Positions 11,401 to 22,262 of a stretch of 64,000 bases of DNA are shown in pieces (the stretch's first letter is position 1; the number at the start of each line of letters is the position of its first letter). Origin of the DNA: Mrakia gelida (taxonomy: Eukaryota > Basidiomycota > Tremellomycetes > Cystofilobasidiales > Mrakiaceae); the NCBI GenBank assembly GCA_024345305.1, contig BRON01000010.1:496001-560000 (forward strand). The letters run 5' to 3'. The translations under genes and the position numbers were made by a program. A model generated the notes under the pieces. It worked only from the letters and a program-made list of their open reading frames with translations, had not been told where the DNA came from and ran no database searches.

Positions 11401-13091
11401 CTCTCCCTCCAATCCTAACCTCCACCTCCTCTTCTTCCTCCCTCTCAGTGCCTCTCCAACGCGACGAAAACTCCGCTCCTCCGAAAAACTAGCGTGCATC
11501 CCTTACGCTCCTCACCATCTCTCCCTCCACCCGCCTCACTACTCCTCGCCCTCCTCCTTCGGACTCCTCGGTGGCATCAGAGGACGGCCCGACTTCGACT
11601 TCGCTCGCCACCTCGTTGGATTCCCGCTCGATCGAGTCGAGGAGGAGGAGGCGTTGAGCGAGTGGGATGGAGCCCAGTACTGTGACGGGCTCATCAAGGA
11701 GGAGCCTTATACTTTGGAGGTAGTGTTTACGATGACGGACAGCGGGCAGAAAATTGAGGAGGAGGATCCATCGTGAGTCGACGTTTCTCTTCGTCGTCTT
11801 CGTCGCTCGCTGGCTCGGTTTGTTCGACGCGGCGAGACTGACTCGATCTGCTTTACTTCGTCCCTCCTAAGACCTGGACCCGAAAAACTTCTTCGGATCG
11901 ATCGGGGATACGTGCTCAAGAGTGTGGCTGGAATGTGAGACGATCTCGACGTTCTGCCTCGTCGTGTTGCGCGCTCGACTTACTTCTCTTCCTTCCCTCC
12001 TTCGTTTTCCAGTCGAGCTCAAGTCGCCAAGAGAATGGACGGTAGAGGATACGATGTCACCAAACGTACGTTTTGGCTTCCACTGTCGATTTCTTGAGCT
12101 CGATCGGCTTCCTCCTACGCGTCGCTCCGTTTCTTCTCCTCCTCTTCCTCCCTCAGTCGGTCCCCATCGCGTCCGGTCGGGTCAGAAGATCTTCCTCACT
12201 GATCCAGACCTCAACAAGATGTACGACGAGCAACTCAGCAAGCACTCAACCGGCGCACCACCCGTGGAAGCCTCCTCCTCCTCCTCAAACTCAAACGACG
12301 ACACGTCTTCCTCCACTTCATCCCCACCTCTTCCTCCAACCACCTCTCCTCTCACCACGGCTCCCGCCTCCCCTCCTCGCGACCCAATCGTCATCCTTCG
12401 ATTCTCCGTCCAGTCCTCGTCGTCCGGAACCAACGAAGTCTTCGCGCACGCTCGAGCAGGAACAGCGAGCTTCGGAGGAATCGTTTCGCCACCCTCTCCT
12501 CCCTCCTCGGCCTCACCTCAACCTCAAGCAGCCCTTCTCTCTACTAACACCTCACCTCTTCCACTCGTACTCCCTCCCTCGCACCCACTAAACAACCAAG
12601 GCTGCTCCCCTCTCTCCAATCCTCACTCCTCCCCATCCATTCTCCTCGTCAAGAGGGGAGGGTGTACCTTCCAACGCAAACTCTCTCAAGCTCGCTTCGC
12701 CGGCTACGCGGGAGTGATCGTTTGGGAGCCGGATGGGAGGAGGGAGCTCGTCAACCCTGCGGACGAGGAAGGGGTCGAACAAGGAGGCGAGGGGGGAGGA
12801 GGAGGAGAGGTGTTGTTTTTGTTTTTGCCTGGCGGTGTAGGAGCGATGGGAGCGAAGCTGGAGAGGAAGATGATGGGGTTGGGGAAGGCTGGGAAGGACG
12901 GTGGGAAGGTGATGGTTAGTGTTTTGGAGGTCGGGGAGGAGGACGATGGAGGGGGAGGAGAGAAGACGGTGAAGGGCCCGAAGTATTCGTGGGAGGAGGA
13001 CGGGAATGTGGATCTGAAGAGGGTGTTGTGGATCAACTCGCTGCCGGTGCTGAACGCGCTGGTGGTGGGGTCTGTTTCGGACGTTCTGTGA
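8488..13091 (+). CDS. MNL1: EDEM-type alpha-1,2-mannosidase (Mnl1/Htm1) with C-terminal PA domain
   Basis: Glycosyl hydrolase family 47 protein of the ER that trims mannose from misfolded glycoproteins and so marks them for ER-associated degradation. A signal peptide ([18 protein letters not shown]) is followed by the family start [88 protein letters not shown] and FTTEAHLL. A long C-terminal extension holds a protease-associated (PA) domain ([20 protein letters not shown]), an EDEM3-like arrangement. Two consecutive micro-exons of 9 nt (9279-9287) and 12 nt (9361-9372) are required for VFEVTIR. The junction near 11366-11448 is read with a GTACGG donor and a CTAAC branch, which joins NASYLHP to [16 protein letters not shown]; a frame without this intron stops at 11492. 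Intron 1 is long for this window (200 nt). Stop TGA at 13089-13091. Confidence 0.93.
9279..9287 (+). other. 9-nt micro-exon in the EDEM gene
   Basis: The exon TCTTCGAAG lies between a CTAG acceptor and a GTACGT donor. Joined to the exon ending at 9209 and to the next 12-nt exon it gives VQ-VFE-VTIR-VLGG, matching the strongly conserved EDEM core. This homology is the main support. Confidence 0.85.
9361..9372 (+). other. 12-nt micro-exon in the EDEM gene
   Basis: The exon TCACGATACGAG lies between a TTCCAG acceptor and a GTGAGC donor. It is the second of two adjacent micro-exons. All three junctions share the same phase, so the exons could be skipped singly or together without shifting the frame. 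Confidence 0.85.
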
Positions 13092-13220
13092 TGATCTTTG
13101 ACGTGCGTCCTTCCTTTCTTTCGCTCGAGAGTTGATAAGGAGAAGGATCGTGAATCGTCGTTATTACTGTAGCTAGCCCGCCACTTCCTCGTACGCCCTC
13201 GAAAGCTCGCACGCTCTCGT

Positions 13221-14720
13221 TTAGCGAGCAGCCTCGGGTTGAGCGGAGGTCGGCTGCAAAACGGACGTGAAGGCGAGACGCCGCGTCAGTTTGCGGTCGC
13301 TCGATCCCTCCTTCTCGAACGTCGATTCCAAGATGGCTCGAAACCAGAAGCGATAGACTCACGTGTTCTGAGATAGGATCCGAGTCCACGAAGTCGGGAA
13401 GAGCGTGCGTCGACGAGTCGCGAAGGTAGCTGGGAAGCTGTCCCTCCGACTCCTCCTCCGCGTACCCTTCGTCGGCGAGGGCGTCCAGTTCTACGAGAAA
13501 GAAGAAGGGCAGACGATACAAGTCAGCTTCCGAGCAAGCCTATTCGAGCTAAAGGCGAGCAGACAGGGAACGAGTCGACTCACCAGCCTGCAGATCCGAC
13601 TCGTCAATCTCATCAGGAACTCCATAACTCCTCCCCAGAGACTCTTGGATCTCGTTCGCCTGGTCGATCAGATCCTCCATGTCATAGTGGATGCTCTTTG
13701 GAACGAACGGTCGAAACGAGGCGAAGCAGGAAGGTCAGCTTCGAGCGTGAAGCGAGGCAGGACAGGCGAACGTGGAAGTGAAAGGGAAACGATGAAAGAA
13801 CGAACCTCGATCTTATCGATATCAATTCCCTTGTACTGCTTCTTCATCTCCTTGTTAGCCGACTTCATAGCGTCGACGGTAGCCATCTAAATCCGAGCCA
13901 AAGCAGATCAGAGAAGGAGGTCAGCCTCGTTCGTCTCGTTGCGGTGAGCTCGAGCTCGGATGACGAGGTAGCGAGCGAGGGAGGGAAGGTGGATGGGACG
14001 AACGGTGTTCCTCAGGTTCTCAGTCGTCATAGCAGCTTGTTCCATGTTGAAGGTCTGTTCACGAGCCAGGCACGAAGAGTCAGTCTAGGGCTGAAGGAAG
14101 GGACAGAGGGTGGAACGAGAGGAGGAAGGAGCTCAAGAAGGAAGGGACGTTGGACTGACCTGCTGCTGGAGCTGTTGAAGCTGCTGCTCGTACATCCGCT
14201 TCTGCTTCAGGACTCCGATGGCTCGCTTTTGGATCGCTCCCTGTATACGTTCCAAGCGAAGAAGAGGAAGGAGTCAGTCGATGAGCTTGACCGTTGTTGA
14301 GCTCGGCTCCACCCGCTCGTTCGTTCGTCCTTCGTCTCCTTGGACCAAGGCTCACGACCCCCGTAGAGCATAGTCAGAGTACTCCCCACTGTTCAGACCT
14401 CAAGCTCGAGCTGGAAACGAAGACGAGAAGGGAAGCGAGCGAGAGAGAGAGAGGAACTGACCTTGCCTGGTCCTTCCCTCATCTTAGCCATCTGATCCCT
14501 GTACCTCCCAAGCTCAGCGTCGAGCTTGCGGACCTTCACTTCGATGGTTCCTATACGAGTATCAGTCTGTTCCGCGGCCAGAGTCGTAGGTCAGCGAAGA
14601 GAACAGAAAGAGGAGGTGGACGAGGGAAGCGAAGCGGCAGAGAGGAAGGCTGACCGAAGCGATGGCATCTGTCAGGGTTGGTTTGGGAGTCGCTTTGCTG
14701 TTCCCGAAGAGACGATTCAT
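13221..14720 (-). CDS. VPS60: ESCRT-III-associated protein VPS60/CHMP5
   Basis: Small coiled-coil Snf7-family protein that acts late in ESCRT-III disassembly on endosomes with Vps4 and Vta1. It starts [20 protein letters not shown] (14720), the CHMP5 hallmark. Next come the helical-core pieces [91 protein letters not shown] and ELDALADE. Each lies in a separate short exon. The last exon is joined at DPISEH to give [10 protein letters not shown] and a TAA at 13221-13223. The length is about 220 residues, as usual for the family. It is followed 186 bp upstream, on the same strand, by the mitochondrial helical-repeat gene. Confidence 0.93.
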
Positions 14721-14905
14721 CGGAGAGTGAGGATAGGGAGCTGGTGGAGTGGGCGAAAAAGGATGAAGCGATTGGGGGTGGGACGAGGGGTGATGGGGTG
14801 AGGGAAGGAGAGGCTGGAGCTTGTCGAGCTCGCTTCGAGTCGAGCTCAGACCCGCAGGTCGCTCTTCTCTCATCTTTCGATTCAATGTAGACGAGATCTG
14901 GTGCA

Positions 14906-17071
14906 TCAAGATCGTTCTCTCCCAGCAGCTCTGTCCTTCTCCTTCTTCTTCACCTGGTTCAGGACAACCTCAGCGTTCCTACTCCCCATCCTGTACCCGA
15001 TCCGAACACTATGCTCTCCCGCCGCCTGCAGGTTCGCCTTCGCGACGTCAAGCTTCCCCTCCATCTGTTCAAACGAGAAATTAAGGAGACGAGTAAGCGA
15101 TCGAGCTCGCGAAAGATAAGGTGAAGCAGGAAGAGGGAGCAAGAACGTACCGAAGCCAGCACTCCGAGGTTGAACAAAGCGACGGACATCACCCGGTCGC
15201 ACATCTTCTTCGTCTCCTCCTCCTCGGGAGTAAGATCGGGGTTTCCTCTCATCTCGAGCAGATCCTGAGACCTGTGAGCTGCTTCGATGGTTTCGACGGC
15301 TTTGATACCCCAGATGGAGGCGGTAGCGAGGTTGTCAGAGGAGGGTCGAGCAGCGATGGAGTTGGCGAGGTTGGTCATGAGCTGTAGAGAGAAGACGAAG
15401 AAGGAGTCAGTCATGGTTGCTATGCGTGAAGGAGAGGTGGTCAACACGTACTTGAGCGGCTGGAGGTAAGAGATGAGGAGAGAGAAGGCGGTCAGGAAGT
15501 GATCAAACGACGAGAGAGACGCGTCGAGGAGAAGATCGAACGAACCCCGACATCGGTCGTTCAGAGGAGGTAGAGCCACATCCTTGGCAAGAGATCCTGG
15601 ATCCGTGGGCGGTAAGGTGACGTTGATGGCGTGGAGGTAGAGTGCACTTGCGTAGCTGAGGAACGTGAACGGAGAGGGAGGTGAAGGTCGGTCAGATCGA
15701 CTCAACGAAGAGAAAGACAGAGCGAGAAGACGTCTGGTGAACTCACTCGCTGTTTCCAGTCCTCACGTAATATGCAGCGAGGTTCTCACAGCATACTGCA
15801 ACATCAGTCCGACTGGTTGAAAAGGGGAAAGCGAGGAGGTCAGCGCTCCAAGAGTCGACTCGTCTTCGCCTGCTGCAGTTTCTCCTCCATCAGACCAAAT
15901 CGCACTCAGAGAAACGAAGAACCAGACTCACGACAGCCATCCCGGCATCGGAAGATCCTCCCATCCAGCAGTGTTTCCTCCCTGCTCCTCGATCTGCGCC
16001 TTCGCGTGCTTCCTCGCCTGCACCACCGCTCTCAGCGAATCCTCCAGAGCCTTCGTGAGATATAGCTCCTCCTCGTCGATTCTCTTCAGCTTCTCGGCCA
16101 CCTCTCCGAGCTTGCTAAGTATCGCGATCCGTCGTTGTCGTTCTGGACCAGTGAGAGGAGTGGGCGAGGAGTCGATCTGGTCGAGGGCAGAGAGCAGGAC
16201 CGGGAAGGCTCGTTGAGGAGCGAGAGCGTGGTTGAGGAGGAGGTCGACGTAGGAGCTTGCAAGTCCTGTGATGTGGAGGAGGGATAGTTTGGGTCGAATT
16301 TCAGGGGAGAGGGCTTTTTGGTAGGCTCTGCGAGAGGAGATGGATGAGAGAAGGAGGGAGGGAAGGTCAGAAGCAGAGAGAGCGAGCTGTAGAGTTAAGC
16401 TTGAGACTCACGTTCTCCAGTGTCCTTCAGCCCTAGGCCATTCCTCCCTGAGCTCGTCTCGTATAGCGTTCCGAAGATCATCTCGAAGCTCTGGCGGCCA
16501 AACGGTGAAGAGCTGGCGAAAGAAGGAAGGAGGGGAGGAGGAGAGCAAGCGGAGAGAGAGAGATGGTGAGCTTGGCCTCGAGCCAGAGGGGAAGAAACGA
16601 GCCAAAAGCAACGAAAAGAGGAAGACGAGGCTAACCTTCTCGAGATCATACCTGTTTTTAGTCCAAGAGGAAGGATGTCAGTGAGAGAAAGAGGAGATCT
16701 CGGGAGGAGGGAAGGAGAGGTCGAGCTCACGCGAACTTGATCGCCAGTCCCATTGATCCGAAAACCAAAACGGAGACGAAAAAGGCCGTTCTACGGAATC
16801 GAGCGTGCTCTATCGATATAGGCTCACTAAAGTCTGCAGGTCGGTGTCGACCGATGGCCTTTCTGAAGGAGAAGGAAGGAGTTGGACCGACGGAAGATGG
16901 AGAGGAGGAGGGGATCGAGGCGACCTCTCCTGCCTTCGCAGTCGTAGGTTCGGCTTGAGTTGGAGGCGGAGGTGTTGTAGTGGACTTGGGACGATGAGTT
17001 GGTAGTGTTTGGAGACGGGTCCGAGCTGTTGGGAGGGCGAGAAGACGAGCTGAAGGTCGAGAGAAGGACAT
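14906..17071 (-). CDS. Mitochondrial membrane-anchored TPR-like protein, function not recognised
   Basis: It starts MSFSRPSARLLALPTARTRL, an Arg/Ser/Leu-rich sequence without acidic residues, so a mitochondrial presequence is likely. A single hydrophobic segment (FFVSVLVFGSMGLAIKFAYD) follows the first hundred residues, ahead of a helical-repeat C-terminal part: LFTVWPPELRDDLRNAIRDE, AYQKALSPEIRPKLSLLHIT, LGEVAEKLKRIDEEELYLTK, EYASALYLHAINVTLPP and VALFNLGVLASMEGKLDVAK. The repeat spacing and the LYLTKAL and NLGVLA elements look like degenerate TPRs, as in TTC19-type mitochondrial proteins, but I do not recognise an orthologue. One exon is only 16 nt (16636-16651) and codes YDLEK. Stop TGA at 14906-14908. 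The 650-bp upstream region is shared with the divergent hydrolase gene. Confidence 0.8.
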
Positions 17072-17721
17072 GGTGAACGTTGAGGTCAAGCAACCGACGA
17101 AGACCTGACCTTGAAGAGAGCGCCTTTTTCGCAAGTTCTTCCTCCGACCTCCAGCACTCCAAAATGTACAGAAGACTCGATTATGCTTGGCTACACCCAT
17201 CCTAGCAACAAAAAATGTGCCTCCGAGCTCAAGATGGGTAGACTTTCGGCGGAAGCTCGACCCTTGTTTACCGATCAGCTTGCTCCCCGTCCTTCCCCTC
17301 CTTCTTGCTGTCTCTCCCCAACCTTCCCAAATCGACAAACTTTCTTCTCTGCCACGCGTTCTCTCCATGAATTCTTCCCACAGAACAACGAATTTCGCAG
17401 ATGTCGTTCTCTCAGCTGCAGAGAGCTAGCCCTTTCCTCTTCACGTCTTCGAGTCGCGACGAGACTTTCTCTTCTGTCTCTGCTCTAGCATCGTTCTTCT
17501 AGCTCGCGGACCTTGCCGTCCCGGCCTGACTTTCAATCAACCCTGCACGCGCCTCTCCTCTATTCCAAGCGAATGGAAAAGAGAGCAGCAGCCAAACAGG
17601 TGGACAAGTCGAGCCGGGGACGCACAGATCCCTTCGTTCTGTCCTTCAACCACGACCCTCTTTCTCTTTCGTCTCAAACTTCTTCCTCGCTTCCCTCAAC
17701 CACTTCCCTCTCCACCTCAAC
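17072..17721. promoter_or_regulatory. Divergent intergenic region
   Basis: A 650-bp gap between the ATGs of the mitochondrial TPR-like gene (-) and the alpha/beta hydrolase (+). It is relatively C/T-rich on the plus strand in its second half, as in many fungal 5' flanks. Open frames inside it are short and have no family resemblance. No RNA gene seen. Confidence 0.45.
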
Positions 17722-19943
17722 ATGCCCTTCATCGAGATCCCTCCTTCCTCCAACTCGCTCGACACGGCGCCTCTCAAAGTGCACTACCAGATCTCGACTC
17801 CTTCTTCCCCCGTCGCTTCAGCCATCGATCCTTCTCTCCCTTGCGTCCTGTTCCTTCATCCACTCTTCTTCGCCGCCGAGTGAGTCCTCCTTCACTCTCT
17901 CGTTGCCTATGTCTTTTTCTCTGTCGCCCCTGCAGTTCTGGCGGAAGGGTAGGGCCAAGAAACAACCCCAAGCGGTCGAGCTCACTCAGCCCTCGTCCGT
18001 TCGTTCTTTCTCTCACACAGGACGTTCAACGATCAGTTCGGGTCCCCAGCTCTTCGACAGTTCAACCTCATCGGTATGGACTTCAGGATTCACGGCTCGA
18101 CTCGAGGAGAGGTCTGGAAAGGTTTCCGTTTGGAAGATTTGGGGGACGACGTTTCTCGATTCATCGTGAGCTCTCGTTCCCTCCCCTCCCTTCGTTCGCA
18201 CTCACTAGCATTCTTAGACCTAAAGCCTGACCTTCCCTCCTTCCTTCTCTCATTTCGGAATCAAGACCGCTCTCAACCTTCCTCCCGTCCACGTCGTAGG
18301 GTTGTCTTTGGGAGCCTCAGCCGGTAAGAGAGCAAACCTCCTTCGTCGAACCTTGAGCTCGAGCTCAACTTCTTCGCGACATCACATACCCGAGGCTGAC
18401 CAGTCCCCTTCCCTCCTTCCCTCTATGTTGTCGACCTCGCCCACTTTGTAGCTCTCTGGCTTTCGATCAACCACCCTTCTCAGGTCGCCAGTGCTACCAT
18501 CATGTCGATTTTCTCTCCGAAAGAGGTGAGTATGATCGAGTCCGCGTTCCACTTCCCTTTGTCCTCCTCCCTACTCCGCCCCACAGTCCCATTTCTCCCT
18601 CCTCCTCCTCCTTGGGTAATCTCCGTTTTCAATGCTGACCTGGTCTCGCTCTTCATCAATTCCCGATACCTGGCACCTTGAACTCCGCCTCTCTCCCACT
18701 CAATCCTTCCCTATCCCACCCTCTCGCCCTCTTCCTGTGGATCGAAACTTAACAGCTCCCCGAGGTCGCTGCTGGACGAGCTGAGATCGCGAGGGTCTGG
18801 CTGGACGGAGTTGAGTGAGTCCGCTTAACATCTTCTGTCTCGAACTTTCCACTCGTCTACTTCTGGAGACTTCGGAGCGTCGTCGGTCTCGGACGAGACT
18901 GGGAGGTGACACGACGCGTCGAAGTGAAACTTCCGCTGACGCTTTCGCGACTTTCTTCTCTCCCTCTTAGGCACAACGACATGAGCGCCTACAACGACGC
19001 TGCGTTCGGATCGATACAGCTCTTCTTTGGAGATCAGAGCATCGACAAAGCGAGAAGGTGAGTTCTTGCTTTTGTTTCCCCCTTCAAGTCGTCGACGCGC
19101 GTTGAGTCCTCTCTCACAGCAAGCTGACGAGACGTTCGCCTTCCTTGCGCATCAGGCTCACACAGTACTACTCGATGGATCAGGATCTCGAGCAATGGAA
19201 CGACGCTGCTACTGTGAGTCATCCGACCGCGTCTTGAATCACCGATCAACAAAACAAACGAGCTGATCTTCTTCCTTCTCTTCTCTCTCGTTTCAGTGCG
19301 AGCGAATTAGGATTTTGGGAGTCGACACTGTCGTTACTCGAACGGTTGTCACAGCTTCCGATCTCGCCAAAATTACCGCTCCCGTCTTCGTGATCCACGG
19401 AGAGAACGATCTCGCTTGTTCGTCTCTTTCTTTCCACTCACACGCTCTCCTACCGCGTCCATTTCTGACCTTCTGTCGCCTGTCTCTGTTTCTCCTTCAG
19501 ACCCTCCATCAACAGCCACCGACCTGAAGAACCTGCTCGACGAGGCTGGCGTCAAAAAGACTCAACTCTCCATTGTTCGAGACGCACCTCAGTTCGTCCT
19601 TTCTCCTTCCGCACTCCCCCTTTCTCCCAGCACTGACGACTCCTCCCTGTCTTCCTTCTCTTTCTCAGTTTCTGTAGCGTCCACGCGGCCAAAGAGTCAG
19701 TCCTCTCTTACTTCTGCCACTCCCTTCTCTCTCCGCTCGTCGCTGACTCGTTCGTTCTCGTCTTGCAGGATCAACGCCCTCCTCGCTTCTTGGGTCCTCT
19801 CCAACCTGCCTGCCTCCTCGAAACCCCTTTCGATCCCTTCCAACGTCGTCTCGCCTTGGCACGATGGTCTCTATCCTGCGGACGATCCAGCAGAGGTCGA
19901 GTCTTCGTCTTCGAGCGAGGAAGAGGACGAGGACGACGAGTAA
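17722..19943 (+). CDS. Alpha/beta-fold hydrolase, substrate unknown
   Basis: It starts MPFIEIPPSSNSLDTAPLKV (17722), runs over roughly ten exons and stops at 19941-19943. Fold elements in order: a strand plus oxyanion-type segment PCVLFLHPLFFAAE, IGMDFRIHGSTRG, the nucleophile elbow GLSLGASA (Ser), a cap region with HNDMSAYNDAAFGSIQLFFG, the acid segment APVFVIHGEND (Asp) and a likely catalytic His in FCSVHAAK. All three catalytic positions can therefore be placed. The C-terminus is a short acidic tail rich in Ser, Glu and Asp. There is no signal peptide, so it is likely cytosolic. The family covers many esterases and related enzymes, so no substrate can be named. Confidence 0.85.
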
Positions 19944-20381
19944 CTTTCACGACGTTTCGAGCCTTCTCTGTACGATATTTTGGTATCTTAGTTTCCCCTG
20001 GGTGTTTCGTGATCGTGGCCACACTTTGTAATCATTCAGTTTTATCTTACTCGTAGCAGCTATCCTTCCTTTCGAGAGAAAGGGAGAACGAGAGACGGAA
20101 GACGCGACGCGTCGAATTCTCTCTCATCCCTCCAAGATTGGAGGGCGCGAGATGTCATCTCGCAGACCATACGTCACTAACCACCTCGAGGGAACTTTGA
20201 TACTTCTAAGTTCGGCAACGGCTGTGCCGAGGGAAGCGAGCGTTGCATCATGCAGGCCGCCTCGACGGAGAGCTGACGGCTGCTTCGTTCTTCCCCTCTT
20301 TCTAAGCGACTTTCGTCGTTTTCCTCCCAACCACCACCACTTTCAAAACTCACCCCAGATCAGCCTTTACCTCTCACTCAG
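19944..20381. promoter_or_regulatory. Intergenic region upstream of the SYLF gene
   Basis: A 438-bp gap contains the 3' flank of the hydrolase gene (T-rich) and the 5' flank of the SYLF gene. One GACGCGTC palindrome lies at 20106-20113. No gene seen. Confidence 0.45.
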
Positions 20382-22127
20382 ATGTTTAAACGACAACCTT
20401 CGACTAAGGTCCCTTCGTCAAGTACGGGGAAGACGGACTGGAAAGGGAAAGCGAAGGGCTGGACCAGAGCGGGTTTCGACAAGGGAGTCGTCGTTTCGGA
20501 TTGGGTTGGACAGAAGGCTAACAAGGCGGCAGATAAGGTGAGCATATGTTTCTTCCGACTTGTGCTACGCTGGTAGAGGTTTGGAGCGAAGGAGGGTTCT
20601 CAAAACCAAACGGCAAGGCGACGACGCGGTTCAGCTCGACTGACTGGTCGCCCGTTCTTCTCCTCCCTCTGCTTCAGGTCGGGAGCGAACACTTCTGGCC
20701 CGTCACTGGAGACTTCCCCGAGGAAATAGAGAAGTGCGCTAGAATCCTCAGAGCGTTCACTGGTTCGTTTCTTTCGTCTTCTCGACTTCGCCGTTTTGAC
20801 GGCAGCCGCGCGCGTCGAGCTCACTTTCCCTTATTCCTCGTCGACCAGTGGAAGGAACCGAGACGACCATCACCGACGCGACTACCAAGAAGAAGAAGAA
20901 GGTTCTCAGGAAGATCCCACCCAGAGTCATACAGGAAGCAGGTCAGTCTCATGAAGCTGACGAGGGAGAGGAGACGTCCGAGCGAGGACGACGTCGCTGC
21001 TCTTTCTTCGCTGACTCCTCGATCTTCCCGTTTCCACTGAAACTCTCATCTACAGTCGGTCTATGCATCTTCACCAGCTTCAGAACGGGGATTGCGCCGA
21101 TGGGTGGATCAGGTCAGTCCCAGCGTTGGTTTTCGTCGCGTCGTTTTTCTCGATTCAGCGCTCGCTCGTCGCGAGCCTCCGTCCTCTCCCCTCGAACTGA
21201 CTCGTTTTTTTCTCAATCTCAGGCGGATCCGGAATGGTCATCGCAAGACTCCCAGATGGGACGTGGTCTGCTCCCTCTGCCTTGTCTCCGAACAAGTGAG
21301 CTCGTCCAACCCACCTCTTTTCCTCTTCCCCCCTTCTTTCCCTCCAACTGACAACCTTCCTTCGATCTCCTCCACCCCAGCCTCACAGCCGGATTCATGC
21401 TCGGAGTAGATATCTACGACGCGATCCTCATCATTCGAACACAAAAAGCTCTCGACTCGTTCGCGACGCACAAGGCCACTCTCGGGACCGATATTGCCGT
21501 CACCGCTGGACCTTATGGGGCTGGAGCTGCTGCTGAGTGAGTCAAAGCACTCTCTTGATTCAGTCTTGTACATCGTCTGTGACCTGTCGTCCCTTTCTTT
21601 TTCGCAGAGTCGGTCTCGAACGAGCACCTGTCCTCTCCTGTTCGTCTTGCCCCGCTCGCGTCTCCGCCGTCTCGCTTCATTCTTTCTGACCTCGCCTTCT
21701 TTGCTTCATTCGCAGACGTTCGATCAAGAGGTCTCTACGCTGGAGTCCAACTAGTTGGTCAAGTCTTCGTCGACCGATTCGACGAGAACGCAACTGTGCG
21801 TTCCCGGCGTTCCCGTCTCTCTTTTTCCCTCGACGCGTCGACCCCAATCCTTCGCACTGACCCCCCCTGCTCTTTCCCTCCAGATGTATCGCTGGCCAGG
21901 TATCAAAGCCGGGGATATCGTTCGTCTTCCTCTCCAACTCGTCTCATCCTTTCCTTCGAACCTCGAACTGACGCGTCTCCGCTCGTCTTTGGTTTGATTC
22001 TCAGCTCTCCGGCAGAGTTCCCATCCCACCCTCAGCCCGACCCCTCCACCAAGCCCTCGAAGATGCCGAATCAGGTCATGCTCAAACGCTCAAAGGATCC
22101 GAGCTTGATGTGGTGCTCAAGTCGTGA
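20382..22127 (+). CDS. SYLF-domain protein, Ysc84-like, without SH3 domain
   Basis: It starts MFKRQPSTKVPSSSTGKTDW (20382). The SYLF domain binds phosphoinositides and, in Ysc84/Lsb3, actin at endocytic sites. Visible elements: CARILRAFT, a basic KKKKKVLRKIPPRVIQEA stretch, GLCIFTSFRTGI, GGSGGSGMVIARLPDGTWSA, GVDIYDAILIIRT, TDIAVTAGPYGAGAAAE and VLSYVRSRGLYAGVQLVGQV. Exons are short and the last begins LSGRVPIPP. The frame ends LDVVLKS with TGA at 22125-22127, soon after the SYLF domain. The SH3 domain found at the C-terminus of Ysc84/Lsb3 is absent, so this looks like a single-domain member. It converges on TRM5 with a 135-bp gap. Confidence 0.92.
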
Positions 22128-22262
22128 TCGAACTCTCGACGTGTTTCCCGTTCTTCTTCTCTCTCCCGTTCTCGCTCTCTCTCCACCATCTCGCTACTCT
22201 CTCTCCTATACGCTCCACGCTAGTATCACCCCCAATGAGATAACCAAATCACGAACCCCCAA

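Noticed and set aside
11365..11492. Apparent premature stop in the EDEM gene after FTTEAHLL
   Set aside because: A GTACGG donor at 11366 and an acceptor at 11448, with a CTAAC branch-like site, restore the family frame (NASYLHP joined to ASPTRRKL).
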